Shown piece after piece: positions 9,522 to 18,092 of a stretch of DNA of 64,000 nt. The number at the start of each line of letters is the position of its first letter. The stretch's first letter is position 1. The notes under the pieces are model-generated. The model searched no databases. It saw nothing but the letters and a program-made list of their open reading frames with translations, and had not been told where the DNA came from. The position numbers and the translations under genes were made by a program. The stretch is from Oscillatoriophycideae cyanobacterium NC_groundwater_1537_Pr4_S-0.65um_50_18 (lineage in GTDB: Bacteria > Cyanobacteriota > Cyanobacteriia > Elainellales > Elainellaceae). The stretch is taken from positions 1-64,000 of the forward strand of contig JACQYI010000027.1 in NCBI GenBank assembly GCA_016208305.1, in the 5' to 3' direction.

Positions 9522-9679
9522 AATTACTTCTCGCAAAGGTATTTAGCTTAAGGTACGGGTACATCACCCGATTGGATGCATCAACGGCATAGTCTTCTAG
9601 AGCTGTCGCCTATCAAAAGTTCTATTCGGCATCCTGATTCAGCCATCCTCATTTCTCCTGTAGCGATCGCCATAAAATT

Positions 9680-9717
9680 GGGGAGGTTTCTAGGAGCATG
9701 CCCTCAAAAACCTCCCC
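9680..9717 (-). terminator. hairpin terminator after the SLH-SLBB gene
   Basis: Stem GGGGAGGTTT (9680-9689) pairs with AAACCTCCCC (9708-9717). In the minus direction it is followed by AATTTTATGG, and it lies 41 bp past the stop codon. Confidence 0.6.
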
Positions 9718-9757
9718 GCTCTGACTGTTATTCTGACTGCCATAAGCTAACGCTTGG

Positions 9758-11608
9758 CTAAAAAGCCGCATCGGCTGGCAAGATTCTAGCCAAAGGGTTC
9801 AATGCCGTTTGTTGATTTCCGTTGGCCACTGCGTCCGTCCGCTGCACCAAAATGACATCGTTATTCTGCAACCGAGGATTCGCGATCTCATTTCTGCCTT
9901 GAGCCACATCTACAGCGATCGATCGCCAATCGATGGTGCCATTGGCATTGAGCCGAATCAGGTCTGCTTTTTGGGCTTGGCGATTAAATCCACCAGATGC
10001 CAAGATGGCCTGATTAGCGGAGGTATGGGTCGGCAGCTCTAGCACTCCCGGATTATTCACCTCGCCCAGTACACTCACCTGAATGCGATCGGGCGTTTCA
10101 GGCGTAAGTTGACTGCCTTCTACCGCAGCGAGATTCTCTGCTTTAGGAATGGCGATCGTGTCTCCAGACTGCAAGGCCAGATCCTCGCTCAAATTGCCCG
10201 TTTGCAACACTTGCCACAAGTCAAAGGTCAGCACTTCTCCAGCCCGCCGCACTTGAATTTGTCGAATGTTTGCCGTGGGAGATATGCCCCCCGCCATCTG
10301 AATCGCCTGAATCAGCGTGGGGGCACTGCTCGTCAGGCTGTAGCCACCTGGACGAGAGACTTCACCCATAATTGCCACATTCACGCTGACCTTAGACGCT
10401 AAATCGGAAGACTCTGAGCTAGCGTTCTCTCCATTTGCCGGGGCTGTGGGCTGCGCTTCAGGCTGATCTGTGGATTGAGCTACGGATTCAGCTACGGACT
10501 GGGCTGCGGATTCAGCTACGGGCTGAGCTTCAGATATTTCACTGGGGGCTGCATCCGATGGAACATTAGAAGCCACAGGGTCAGAAGCCTGCACAGCCTC
10601 AGCCGCAAGGATAGCCGCTTGAAGGATCGGTTGAGCGATCGTTTCAGAGTAGAGCGATTTTTCGCTATCGGCTGCTGCGGATCTGGGGCTAGCTTCTGCG
10701 ATCGCCATTGGAGAGTCAATCGGTTGATTGGGGGAGGTGGCGATCGCAGCATCAGATTGTTCTCCGCCACTGGCAGTCGGCAAAGACTGGTTTTGTGTGG
10801 CGACCAACGTTGATAGCGGCGCGACTCTTCCCCGCTCAGCTAAGAGCTGATAAACGACCTTCGCAGCTTCGGCGCGGGTCATGTCAGGCCGCATCCGCAC
10901 CGATTCGGGGCTAATAGCCTCTTCCGGAAAGGCGCGCTGCGTCATCCCAACAAACTGTTCTTGTGTGATGGGCTGATCAGGACGGAAGCTACCATCCGAA
11001 AAGCCTTGAACGATATCTGCATTGCGCAGCGCCATGACGATCGGCTGCGACCAATGATCTTGAACATCGGCCAGAGTACCCATTGGTTGAGAGGAAGCAA
11101 CCGGAGCATTATTGCTGCTTGGCAGATTTGCAGGAGGGGTGCTGGCGGTAGCCTCTTGTGAAGCGGTGAGATTACCGGGCGGACGGGCGGGCACGGTTGA
11201 CATAACCGGAGCTGGAGCGCTGGGAATAACAGGGGGTCTCCAGGTATTAAGACGCGGCAGCACAACAGTGGGTGCTGAATTCAAACGCGGCAGAACGGGC
11301 TGCGCCTGAGGCAGCGAATATCGACGCGCATTTAACGTCGGCACGGTGCCCAGAGAAGTCTTGATGCGAGTCGATTCGGGCTTGAGCCTTTCAGGCTGAC
11401 TGCTCTGAGCTGTCAGTGGGCTGGCCGCCTGTGCAGATACCGCTTCACCGGGAGCAGATGTCTCTTCTCTGGCGGCGGCAGTGCTTGTTCCTAGGTCTGA
11501 GTCAAATGACGGATCAGGTTGACTAACCAAATTATTTTGTTCGCAAGCTGCCAGACCTGCCAAAGTGCAGAGGGCAATTGCAGAATTGCGGATAGAGCTG
11601 ATTTGCAT
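9758..11608 (-). CDS. lipoprotein with SLH motif and two SLBB domains
   Basis: 616 residues. A lipoprotein signal with lipobox L19-A-A-C22 ends the export signal. Residues 23-178 are Pro/Ser/Thr-rich. An SLH region follows at about 179-260 (LADVQDHWSQPIVMALRNAD, IVQGFSDGSFRPDQPITQEQ), then a second Ala/Ser/Glu-rich linker with repeated VAESVAQS, and two SLBB domains at about 406-492 (AIMGEVSRPGGYSL) and 510-590 (QVSVLGEVNNPGVLELP). SLBB domains occur in Wza-type polysaccharide export channels; SLH motifs bind cell-wall polymers. No export-operon partner is next to it. A role linking polysaccharide export to the cell wall is inference. Confidence 0.82.
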   Translation of the reverse strand: MQISSIRNSAIALCTLAGLAACEQNNLVSQPDPSFDSDLGTSTAAAREETSAPGEAVSAQAASPLTAQSSQPERLKPESTRIKTSLGTVPTLNARRYSLPQAQPVLPRLNSAPTVVLPRLNTWRPPVIPSAPAPVMSTVPARPPGNLTASQEATASTPPANLPSSNNAPVASSQPMGTLADVQDHWSQPIVMALRNADIVQGFSDGSFRPDQPITQEQFVGMTQRAFPEEAISPESVRMRPDMTRAEAAKVVYQLLAERGRVAPLSTLVATQNQSLPTASGGEQSDAAIATSPNQPIDSPMAIAEASPRSAAADSEKSLYSETIAQPILQAAILAAEAVQASDPVASNVPSDAAPSEISEAQPVAESAAQSVAESVAQSTDQPEAQPTAPANGENASSESSDLASKVSVNVAIMGEVSRPGGYSLTSSAPTLIQAIQMAGGISPTANIRQIQVRRAGEVLTFDLWQVLQTGNLSEDLALQSGDTIAIPKAENLAAVEGSQLTPETPDRIQVSVLGEVNNPGVLELPTHTSANQAILASGGFNRQAQKADLIRLNANGTIDWRSIAVDVAQGRNEIANPRLQNNDVILVQRTDAVANGNQQTALNPLARILPADAAF

Positions 11609-12025
11609 AGCCAGAATCAGTGAAGTACAGTGCAGGAAAAGCGGTTCAAAGTGAATCTGTTAAGAGTTCATTAATCGCTATCTCAGTAGATAACATGACT
11701 ACTCACTGATACCTGTTTTTCATCACGCATCCGGAATACGCTGATATGAAACGAACTATCTACGATTCCCTTCATAAGAAATTCATAATTTGAGTCAAGG
11801 GTCACGTTCAACGCTTTGACTATGGATATCTAGCGCTTCGAGCAAGTGACGCGCAAAAAAATCCAGGTTCTAGTTTTGCTGAAGAGCATTTTACATTCCA
11901 GGAAAAAAGACATTTGCGATCGCCTCATGCCCTAGATTAATCGGGCTGGGTCAGGCTTGATCGCAGGCATACCCCCGTCTAAAGAGCAGGCTTCTCTCAC
12001 GGATCAAGCAAGCAGAATTGCTGAT
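11609..12025. other. intergenic spacer, 417 bp
   Basis: No convincing open frame, tRNA or hairpin. It presumably holds the promoter of the minus-strand SLH-SLBB gene. One HIP1-like site is at about 11917. Confidence 0.4.
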
Positions 12026-12511
12026 TTAAAGCGACTCAGTTTTGGCCTGCGCGATCGCGCCCACAGTACCTTTTACAGCCCGCAAATAGTCTGCGGGTGC
12101 AAGCTGTATCAGCAAACCTCGCGTCCCCGCCGACACTGCAACTTCATCAAATATTTCTATAGTTTCTTCCACATAGACCGGATAATCTTTCTTACAGGCA
12201 ATCGCAGTCACACCTCCCCGGATATAGCCCGTCAAAGGTTGAACATCCTTTAAAGCAACCGGATCGACTTTGCGATCGCCCGTTAGCCTAGCCAGAGCTT
12301 TGAGATCAAGGTGCATATTAGCCGGAATAACCGCAAGACAGACCCCGGTGCGATCCCCCCGCACCACCAGCGTCTTAAACAGACAATCGGCGGAGATGCC
12401 CACTTTATCTGCGGTACTTTCTGCGGCTAGATCTTCAGTATCCACCTCGTAGCTCAGCAAAGCGTAAGGAATTCCCAGATTCTCTAGGACACGAATGGCA
12501 TTCGTTTTCAT
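12026..12511 (-). CDS. ybaK: YbaK/EbsC-type Cys-tRNA(Pro) deacylase
   Basis: About 161 residues starting MKTNAIRVLENLGIPYALLS. Family features include the central CLFKTLVVRGD, ANMHLDLKALARLTG and GYIRGGVTAIACKKDYPVYV, with the K of LFKT being the conserved catalytic lysine. These proteins hydrolyse Cys mischarged on tRNA(Pro). The start at 12511 follows family length; an in-frame ATG at 12553 would overlap the start codon of the divergent pentapeptide gene. AGGAG directly abuts the 12511 ATG, which is closer than ideal. Confidence 0.85.
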   Translation of the reverse strand: MKTNAIRVLENLGIPYALLSYEVDTEDLAAESTADKVGISADCLFKTLVVRGDRTGVCLAVIPANMHLDLKALARLTGDRKVDPVALKDVQPLTGYIRGGVTAIACKKDYPVYVEETIEIFDEVAVSAGTRGLLIQLAPADYLRAVKGTVGAIAQAKTESL

Positions 12512-12551
12512 CTCCTCTTGACCCCTATCCTCAGCTTTTACTCTAGCGCTC

Positions 12552-13640
12552 ATGACTCCGCCTGAAACCCCCCTCCAGCAGACCCAACCCGCCACCCCCA
12601 GCTCCCGCAGATGGCAAATCTTTACAGGGCTGCAAATTCGGCTCAAAATCTGGCTAGGCGAAAAAACCTTTAGCGGAGCGAACCTCTATCGCATTGACCT
12701 CAGCCGAGCAGAGCTGATTGGTACCCTCATCCTCTGGGCAAATTTCTTTTGGTCGATCCTGCTGTGGACGGCTCTCCCCGAAGCAGGGGCGATCGGGGTT
12801 GTCCTCATTTGGGCAAACCTGCTCTGGACAATCTTGGTCTGGATTAACTTGCGAGAAGCCAGCTTTCGCTACTCTGATTTACGCACAGCCAGCCTCAAAA
12901 ACACAGTCTTGATCGGCATCTTGCTCATTTGGGCGATTTGGGTTTGGGCGATCATCATCAGCTCACGCGCCAATGGCAGTTTGATTGTTTGGGTCAATCC
13001 CAATGTGGCCTTTATTCTCTGGGCGATCCTTAGCCGTGTCGATCTAAACAATGCTGACTTGAACGACGCCCATCTTAGAAAAGCTAACTTGAGCCGCGTT
13101 GACTTCCGAGATGCCAATCTCACCAAAGCTGACCTGCGCGACAGTGATCTACGCGGCTCTATTCTGCGCGGAGCCGATCTCAGCACTGCCGATTTGCGGG
13201 GTGCAAATCTGCGCGATGCTGACCTACGGGAAGCCATTTTGCGGGGTGCCAACCTCAGCGGCGTTGACTTAAGCAATATTGACCTCAACGGTGCAGATTT
13301 GCGGGAAGCCGTTCTAGAAGGGGCTAATCTCAGCGCTGCTGACCTCAGATGGGCCAGGCTGAGTCGGGCAAATTTAGGCGATGCTAATCTAAGTTGGGCT
13401 AACCTCAGCGGCGCTAAACTCAACGGTGCCAATTTGCAAGGCGCTGATTTAGATGGAGCCGATTTTCGTGAAGCCTTGCTCAATGGCGTTAATGTCAGCC
13501 AGGTCGATTTCAGCGCAGTTTTGGTAAAAGGGGCAAAATTTGGCAATAATTTGGGTCTGACGTTGAGCGATCGCGGTAATCTTAAGGCACGAGGTGCCAT
13601 CCTAGATGACTTTCCAGGCTCCAGTCTGCGCAGTCGATAA
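12552..13640 (+). CDS. pentapeptide-repeat membrane protein with Trp-rich hydrophobic inserts
   Basis: 362 residues. From about residue 165 onward it is a regular A(D/N)Lxx right-handed quadrilateral beta helix (NADLNDAHLRKANLSRVDFR and so on), ending in a short cap. The N-terminal half is unusual: a pentapeptide start (FSGANLYRIDLSRAEL) is interrupted by four Trp-rich hydrophobic segments such as LILWANFFWSILLW, VVLIWANLLWTILVW and LLIWAIWVWAII, which look membrane-embedded. Pentapeptide proteins lack a common enzymatic role. The gene is divergent from ybaK with almost no spacing. Confidence 0.8.
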   Translation: MTPPETPLQQTQPATPSSRRWQIFTGLQIRLKIWLGEKTFSGANLYRIDLSRAELIGTLILWANFFWSILLWTALPEAGAIGVVLIWANLLWTILVWINLREASFRYSDLRTASLKNTVLIGILLIWAIWVWAIIISSRANGSLIVWVNPNVAFILWAILSRVDLNNADLNDAHLRKANLSRVDFRDANLTKADLRDSDLRGSILRGADLSTADLRGANLRDADLREAILRGANLSGVDLSNIDLNGADLREAVLEGANLSAADLRWARLSRANLGDANLSWANLSGAKLNGANLQGADLDGADFREALLNGVNVSQVDFSAVLVKGAKFGNNLGLTLSDRGNLKARGAILDDFPGSSLRSR

Positions 13641-13715
13641 CAACCTGTTGATTGATACGCCCCCAGGCACCTTGGGAACACTAGAACCTAACCTTTTGAC
13701 ATCTATGTTAGGACT

Positions 13716-14780
13716 ATGGCCTTTGCAACTGAGACTATGGCATACGCAGTTAAAACAGTTTTAGATACTTGGCTGAAGAGCAGCACAACCCAAGGTTCAG
13801 CTTTGCCTGATAGCCAAAAACAATTCGTCAGTTCAGGTACGGTATTGCCTCTATCGGGGTTTGAAATTGTAGAAGCTGACCACCTCAAATTTACCCTAGG
13901 CATGGATGCCCAAGGTAAACAGATGTTCTTTAAAGGTCGCAATACTTGGTACGTCTATCTTCCAGCCATCCAAATCCTCAGAAATGGGCAGCCCATTAGT
14001 ACACCAAAGCCTGCACCTAAACCTGAGCCAGTCTACACAGTGCAAACCCTGCTGGATACCTGGCTAAAAATTAGTTCGGCACAAGGCTCAACTCTAACCA
14101 CTGACCAAAAGCAGTTTGTCAGCGCTAGCAAAGTCCTGCCCCTGTCGAGCTATATCCTGGTTGAGAATGATCACATTAAGCTGACGCTGGGAGTCGATGG
14201 TCAAGGTAGACAAATTCAATTTAACGGACGAAATACCTGGTATGTGTACCGTGCTGCGGTGCGAATCCTCAAAGATGGGCAGCCTGTACCCCTTAGCTCT
14301 GGTAATAATACTTTTGTACCTAGCCCCACTTCAGGGAAGATCAACGCTAAGGGCTTGAGGCTGCTCAAGTCTTTTGAAGGGCTGAGGCTAAATGCTTATA
14401 TCGATGCAGTAGGTGTGCTGACGATCGGCTATGGCACCACTTCGGGAGTAGTGCCCGGAATGAAAATTACTGAAGCCCAAGCTGAAGATTTTTTGAAGCG
14501 CGACTTGGCGAGATTTGAAAATGCCGTGAAGAGCTTAGTCAAGGTTCCGCTCAATGAGGATCAATTTTCAGCGTTGGTATCATTTACCTACAATGTGGGT
14601 GAAGGAGCGCTAGGTGGCTCAACCCTACTCCGGTTGCTTAACCAGAGAGACTTTCAGGGTGCCGCCGAGCAGTTTATGCGATGGAATAAAGGCGATCAAG
14701 GTGAATTACCAGGACTCACTCGCCGCAGAAAGGCTGAACGAGCGCTGTTTCTAGGTCAAGACTTTACGGTGTTTTTGTAA
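13716..14780 (+). CDS. GH24 phage-type lysozyme with duplicated N-terminal modules
   Basis: 354 residues. The C-terminal domain (about 208-350) is a T4-type lysozyme with E221, D230 and T236 in SFEGLRLNAYIDAVG and LTIGYGTT, reproducing the T4 E11-D20-T26 spacing exactly; FTYNVGEGALGGSTLL follows. It would cut peptidoglycan glycan strands. Two copies of an 82-residue module precede it (about 11-92 and 108-189), each with LDTWLK, QGS, QKQFVS, LPLS, DH-KxTLG and GRNTWYVY, and joined by a PKPAPKPEP linker. They may bind cell wall. No clear signal peptide and no phage neighbours are seen, so export is uncertain. Confidence 0.88.
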   Translation: MAFATETMAYAVKTVLDTWLKSSTTQGSALPDSQKQFVSSGTVLPLSGFEIVEADHLKFTLGMDAQGKQMFFKGRNTWYVYLPAIQILRNGQPISTPKPAPKPEPVYTVQTLLDTWLKISSAQGSTLTTDQKQFVSASKVLPLSSYILVENDHIKLTLGVDGQGRQIQFNGRNTWYVYRAAVRILKDGQPVPLSSGNNTFVPSPTSGKINAKGLRLLKSFEGLRLNAYIDAVGVLTIGYGTTSGVVPGMKITEAQAEDFLKRDLARFENAVKSLVKVPLNEDQFSALVSFTYNVGEGALGGSTLLRLLNQRDFQGAAEQFMRWNKGDQGELPGLTRRRKAERALFLGQDFTVFL

Positions 14781-14865
14781 TACCAGCATTTTTGTAAGGC
14801 CAACATCTGCCCTAAAGCGGGTACCTGAAGCGGGTATTGGACTTGAAATTGAGCTGAACCTTTCC

Positions 14866-15039
14866 TCAAAACGTCCATTTTTGCGGGTTGAGTTCAGCCA
14901 GCTTGACGGGCAAATGTCCCACGACGCTGAGGAACTCTAACGCATCGATTTTGCCTTCTTCAAGAAAATCTCGTAGAACCTGGCTAATTGCCACACAGGC
15001 CGATTCCAATTGTTCTCGATCCAATTCTTCTGAATTCAT
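14866..15039 (-). CDS. 57-residue conserved-looking hypothetical protein
   Basis: Encodes MNSEELDREQLESACVAISQ, then VLRDFLEEGKIDALEFL and SVVGHLPVKLAELNPQKWTF. It is acidic and helical, with no TM segment. ATG 15039 has AGGTAGGTAACG just upstream. Composition and codon use look coding, and the plus-strand frame across the region does not. No family recognised. Confidence 0.6.
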   Translation of the reverse strand: MNSEELDREQLESACVAISQVLRDFLEEGKIDALEFLSVVGHLPVKLAELNPQKWTF

Positions 15040-15284
15040 CGTTACCTACCTTCTACACTTGTACTTTACGTATCTTTACAGCCTTAGTCTCTGCCGATCG
15101 CTCAAGAAATGCCTTCACCTGATTGGGTGAATCAGTGGGGCGATGTGCCGAGCAGATACTTACTATCCTGAAACGGAAACCGCTTAGATCTGCGGCAGCT
15201 ATGACAGTGATTAAGGTGGGTCACGGGTCGATCGCCATGCAAACCCATACCCTGTCTGCCATACGTCAATATCATGGCTCTAGA

Positions 15285-15857
15285 TCATGGCTCCATATCA
15301 GGCTTCTGGCTCAGGACAGCTTCAATTCGCCTGAGGCGATCGAGAATTTCTTGCTGATAGTCATTTTCGCGATCGGCAGGTTGGCGCTCAACCGTGAGGC
15401 TGCCGCTGGTTTCTAGAATGGCGGCTTTGATCTCCGCTAGACTTTCAACCCCTTGGCGGCGAAGGCTAGTGCGAAGTTCAGATTCTGTAATCACTTCTTT
15501 ACTCAAATTTTCGTGGAGTATCCGACCGTTGTTGACCAACAGCGTCGATTTTCCTTCAACCAAATGTTCAATTTTGGGATACCGATAGGCCAGCCGCACA
15601 ATAACGTAGTTTGTGATCAGCAAAGCTGCTGCACCAATCATGCCACCCGAAACCGAATTGTCATCGCCAATAATCGCATTCTGGACAGCATTAGAAAGCA
15701 TGAGCAACACCACCAAGTCAAAGCCTGTCATCTGTCCTAGCTCTCGCTTGCCGCCAAATCGTAAAGCCACCAGCAAGAAGAAGTAAATTAGGACAGGGCG
15801 AATGATCTTCTCTAAAACTGAGATGTCCAGTATCCATAAATCGTGAAAAAGCCCCAT
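15285..15857 (-). CDS. YetF/DUF421 family membrane protein
   Basis: 190 residues: three hydrophobic segments in the first 90 residues (IIRPVLIYFFLLVALRFGGK, FDLVVLLMLSNAVQNAI, MIGAAALLITNYVIVRLAY) followed by the cytosolic YetF domain with PTLL-like STLLVNNGRILHENLSKEVI and ESELRTSLRRQGVESLAEI. The GKRELGQMTGFDLVVLLMLS motif is typical of DUF421. Function of the family is unclear; sporulation and membrane stress roles are proposed elsewhere. A hairpin at 15890-15916 lies just upstream. Confidence 0.88.
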   Translation of the reverse strand: MGLFHDLWILDISVLEKIIRPVLIYFFLLVALRFGGKRELGQMTGFDLVVLLMLSNAVQNAIIGDDNSVSGGMIGAAALLITNYVIVRLAYRYPKIEHLVEGKSTLLVNNGRILHENLSKEVITESELRTSLRRQGVESLAEIKAAILETSGSLTVERQPADRENDYQQEILDRLRRIEAVLSQKPDMEP

Positions 15858-15889
15858 AGCGGCGATGTCCTCAGCAGAAAGTTTGGCTG

Positions 15890-15916
15890 TAGGAGCAGCG
15901 TCATGCCCTGCTCCTA
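15890..15916. other. hairpin TAGGAGCAG / CTGCTCCTA
   Basis: A perfect 9-bp stem with a 9-bp loop, 33 bp upstream of the YetF start. No long T run follows on either strand, so a terminator role is uncertain. Confidence 0.4.
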
Positions 15917-16060
15917 TGAAATCAATTTAGGCATAGAATTTGGGCATTAATTCTGCTGCGCCTTCCCTGATGCGCCTGTCCTGCTGAGGCTTGCCATTGG
16001 ATTCAATCTCAAAGTAGAAGGCAAATCTATTTCTGGGGCGGCAATATGCCCATAAAACAA

Positions 16061-16103
16061 AACCCTAATCTTCTCTGCGCGAGGCGCTAAAGAAATTAGG
16101 GTT
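16061..16103 (-). terminator. hairpin after the 61-residue gene
   Basis: AACCCTAAT at 16061-16069 pairs with ATTAGGGTT at 16095-16103; the loop contains a second GCGC pairing. It lies 52 bp downstream of the minus-strand gene ending at 16155 and is followed leftward by TTGTTTTATG. Confidence 0.5.
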
Positions 16104-16154
16104 CAAAAGTCAGGACGCGTTTTGGCTTACAGCGTTTAGGATAAATCTAGGACA

Positions 16155-16340
16155 TTACCTGCTAACCTCTGATTTTTCGTGAAGTGACTTAATGGCCTTA
16201 GCGGCTACCAAAATGCGTTCAATTAACTCTGCGTTAGAACCCTGATGCTGAAAAAGCAGCTTAGTTTCAGTCAGGAGAAGATCGGTAGAATCATCCTGAG
16301 ATGAAGGCGTTTCAGAGAAGAGCTGAAGTTGTTGAGGCAT
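16155..16340 (-). CDS. small hypothetical protein
   Basis: About 61 residues, MPQQLQLFSETPSSQDDSTD then LLLTETKLLFQHQGSNAELI and ERILVAAKAIKSLHEKSE. ATG 16340 is preferred because CAGGA lies 7 bases upstream; an upstream ATG at 16364 is in frame but has no such site. The C-terminal half is a probable amphipathic helix. It is flanked by hairpins on both sides, indicating its own transcription unit. No family recognised. Confidence 0.55.
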   Translation of the reverse strand: MPQQLQLFSETPSSQDDSTDLLLTETKLLFQHQGSNAELIERILVAAKAIKSLHEKSEVSR

Positions 16341-16418
16341 AGAATTTCCTGGGATAGGGATCAATCATCATAGGACAATTGTACTATACTTATCCGTTAG
16401 CGGCTCTCATTAAGAAAA

Positions 16419-16443
16419 CCTCCGGTAGAAAATCTACCGGAGG
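16419..16443. terminator. strong hairpin terminator
   Basis: CCTCCGGTAGA, an AAA loop and TCTACCGGAGG form a perfect 11-bp stem, flanked by CTTTTGGCTTTT on one side and TTTTCTTAA on the other (minus sense). It lies 43 bp past the stop of the Psb35-like gene. Confidence 0.8.
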
Positions 16444-16486
16444 CTTTTGGCTTTTGGAACCGCTGAAATTCAAATGCTGAGAGCGA

Positions 16487-16690
16487 CTACGCTCGGTATC
16501 CTGGAGTGCGGGTGCCGTAGTCTACTTCAGCGCCTGTCACGGTGACGGCGATCGCCTCGAAGGAGTCAGAGTTCCAGTTGCGCTCATGAATAGGCTTTGA
16601 CTGCTCTCCCAAGAAATAGGCTTGAGTACCTACGACTGCAACGGCTACCCAGCCAATGACAAACAGAGACACAAGAATTAGCATTGCCAT
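16487..16690 (-). CDS. Psb35-like small photosystem II-associated membrane protein
   Basis: 67 residues: one N-terminal TM segment (MLILVSLFVIGWVAVAVVGT) followed by QAYFLGEQSKPIHERNWNSD and a short polar tail. The TQAYFLGEQxKPIHERNW stretch matches what I recall of the cyanobacterial Ssl2148/Psb35 family, which stabilises the CP47 module and its Hlip partners. That identification is from memory of the motif and should be verified. The gene is monocistronic with a strong terminator. Confidence 0.6.
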   Translation of the reverse strand: MAMLILVSLFVIGWVAVAVVGTQAYFLGEQSKPIHERNWNSDSFEAIAVTVTGAEVDYGTRTPGYRA

Positions 16691-17077
16691 GTTAGTTACC
16701 TCTCAACTTGGTTTCTCTAAAAGGAGTTTGAAAAATAGAAATTTCGGATTAGCTGCACTATTTGCTGAATCTGCTTGGCCTGCGCAATCGACTCCCAATC
16801 AATGGCACAAGCCCCAATCTGTCTCACACACTGAACGTTAACTCAACTCTGGATTAACGCTTGCAGACTGCCGAAAGCGCATCAAGCTGGCTCAGGCACC
16901 TTCCCTCAACTTCCGATTGGAGAGTTGTAAATCGAGCTTTGAGAGGAGGTGAGAGGCTCAACACTTTTCGTAAGCTGCGTTCTTAACCTTATGTAAAGAA
17001 ATATAACACCAATTGTTACAAAACTGCAACATTGATTGCAAACTTTTTTTGAGAATGCTATTGAGATCGGATTTTCT

Positions 17078-17836
17078 ATGGCTCAACTTCAACGCCTGGT
17101 TGTTTCACCCACTCAGATTGCAGCTGAGCAAATTGCTTTGACACCAGCTCAGCAGCACTATCTAGGACATGTGCTGCGATTGCGGTCGGGCGATCGCTTT
17201 ATTGCCATGAATGGCTTAGGACAGAGCTGGCTAGTGGCGCTCACGACCCAGGCGGCTACAGCCAAGATCCTAGAAGCTATGCAGACGCAAACTGAGCTAC
17301 CCATTTCTGTTACATTGCTGATGGCGCTTCCCAAAAACGGTATGGATGAGGTGGTGCGGCAAGTCACCGAGTTGGGGATTGATCAAATTGTGCCGATTCT
17401 AAGCGATCGATCGCTCTTGAAACCTAGCCCTCAAAAGCTCGATCGCTGGCAGCGCATTGCTCAAGAAGCCGCCGAGCAGTCAGAGCGGCAAATGGTTCCA
17501 GGCGTTCAGGCTCCCCAGACTTGGGGAGAAGCTTTGCAGATTTGGAATACACAACATTCAATTTGTTACATTTGCGCTGAGCGAGGCATGCGATCGCATC
17601 TGTTGAGCTGTTTGCAGGCACTGAGCGCTGAAGAATGGAGTAGGGGAATTACGATCGCGATCGGCTGCGAAGGGGGATGGACTGAGGCAGAAATAGAAAG
17701 AGCGATCGCGGTAGGCTATCAGCCTGTCTCTCTAGGTGCCAGGATTTTGCGAGCGGTCACGGCACCTGTTGTAGCCCTTTCGCTGGTGTCCGCAGTTTTA
17801 GAGGAGAATGCGCCTCAAATCTCTGAGCCAACTTAA
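17078..17836 (+). CDS. rsmE: 16S rRNA m3U1498 methyltransferase
   Basis: About 252 residues. N-terminal PUA-like region (QHYLGHVLRLRSGDRFIAMN) followed by the SPOUT knot: LLMALPKNGMDEVVRQVTEL, IVPILSDRSL, then IAIGCEGGWTEAEIERAIAV and LGARILRAVTAPVVAL, which form the SAM-binding trefoil knot. The enzyme methylates N3 of U1498 in 16S rRNA. ATG 17078 is used; an in-frame TTG at 17036 adds unrelated residues. A hairpin and tandem repeats follow the stop. Confidence 0.92.
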   Translation: MAQLQRLVVSPTQIAAEQIALTPAQQHYLGHVLRLRSGDRFIAMNGLGQSWLVALTTQAATAKILEAMQTQTELPISVTLLMALPKNGMDEVVRQVTELGIDQIVPILSDRSLLKPSPQKLDRWQRIAQEAAEQSERQMVPGVQAPQTWGEALQIWNTQHSICYICAERGMRSHLLSCLQALSAEEWSRGITIAIGCEGGWTEAEIERAIAVGYQPVSLGARILRAVTAPVVALSLVSAVLEENAPQISEPT

Positions 17837-17911
17837 TTTATGAGAGAAGTTCAGAGTTTCCCTCTCATAAACTGCTTCTCTCATAAACTGCTTCTCTTAC
17901 AAAGTGCGCCT
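17837..17911. repeat. hairpin plus 16-bp tandem repeats after rsmE
   Basis: TTTATGAGAGAAG at 17837-17849 pairs perfectly with CTTCTCTCATAAA at 17875-17887. The right arm is part of a tandem repeat, CTCTCATAAACTGCTT, present twice in full from about 17862 and a third time in part (CTCTCATAAAT near 17910). Probably the rsmE terminator with slipped-strand expansion. Confidence 0.6.
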
Positions 17912-18092
17912 CTCATAAATAGACAAACCCTAAAACCAACAACGCCCCGATTATTGAATCTCTTGCAAATGAGAGAATGGAAAAAGTTACATAATAGATA
18001 GACAGAAAGAGACAGAGAAAGCTGTTGATTTGCTGAGGTTCAGCAGATCGTAGATAGGGTTTTGCGATTTACTGCGTCTGCCGTTCCTTCCT

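Noticed and set aside
10475-10813. 112-residue plus-strand frame
   Set aside because: Shadow of the repetitive linker in the SLH-SLBB gene.
12869-13681. 270-residue minus-strand frame
   Set aside because: Shadow of the pentapeptide repeat, a common artefact of regular codon repetition.
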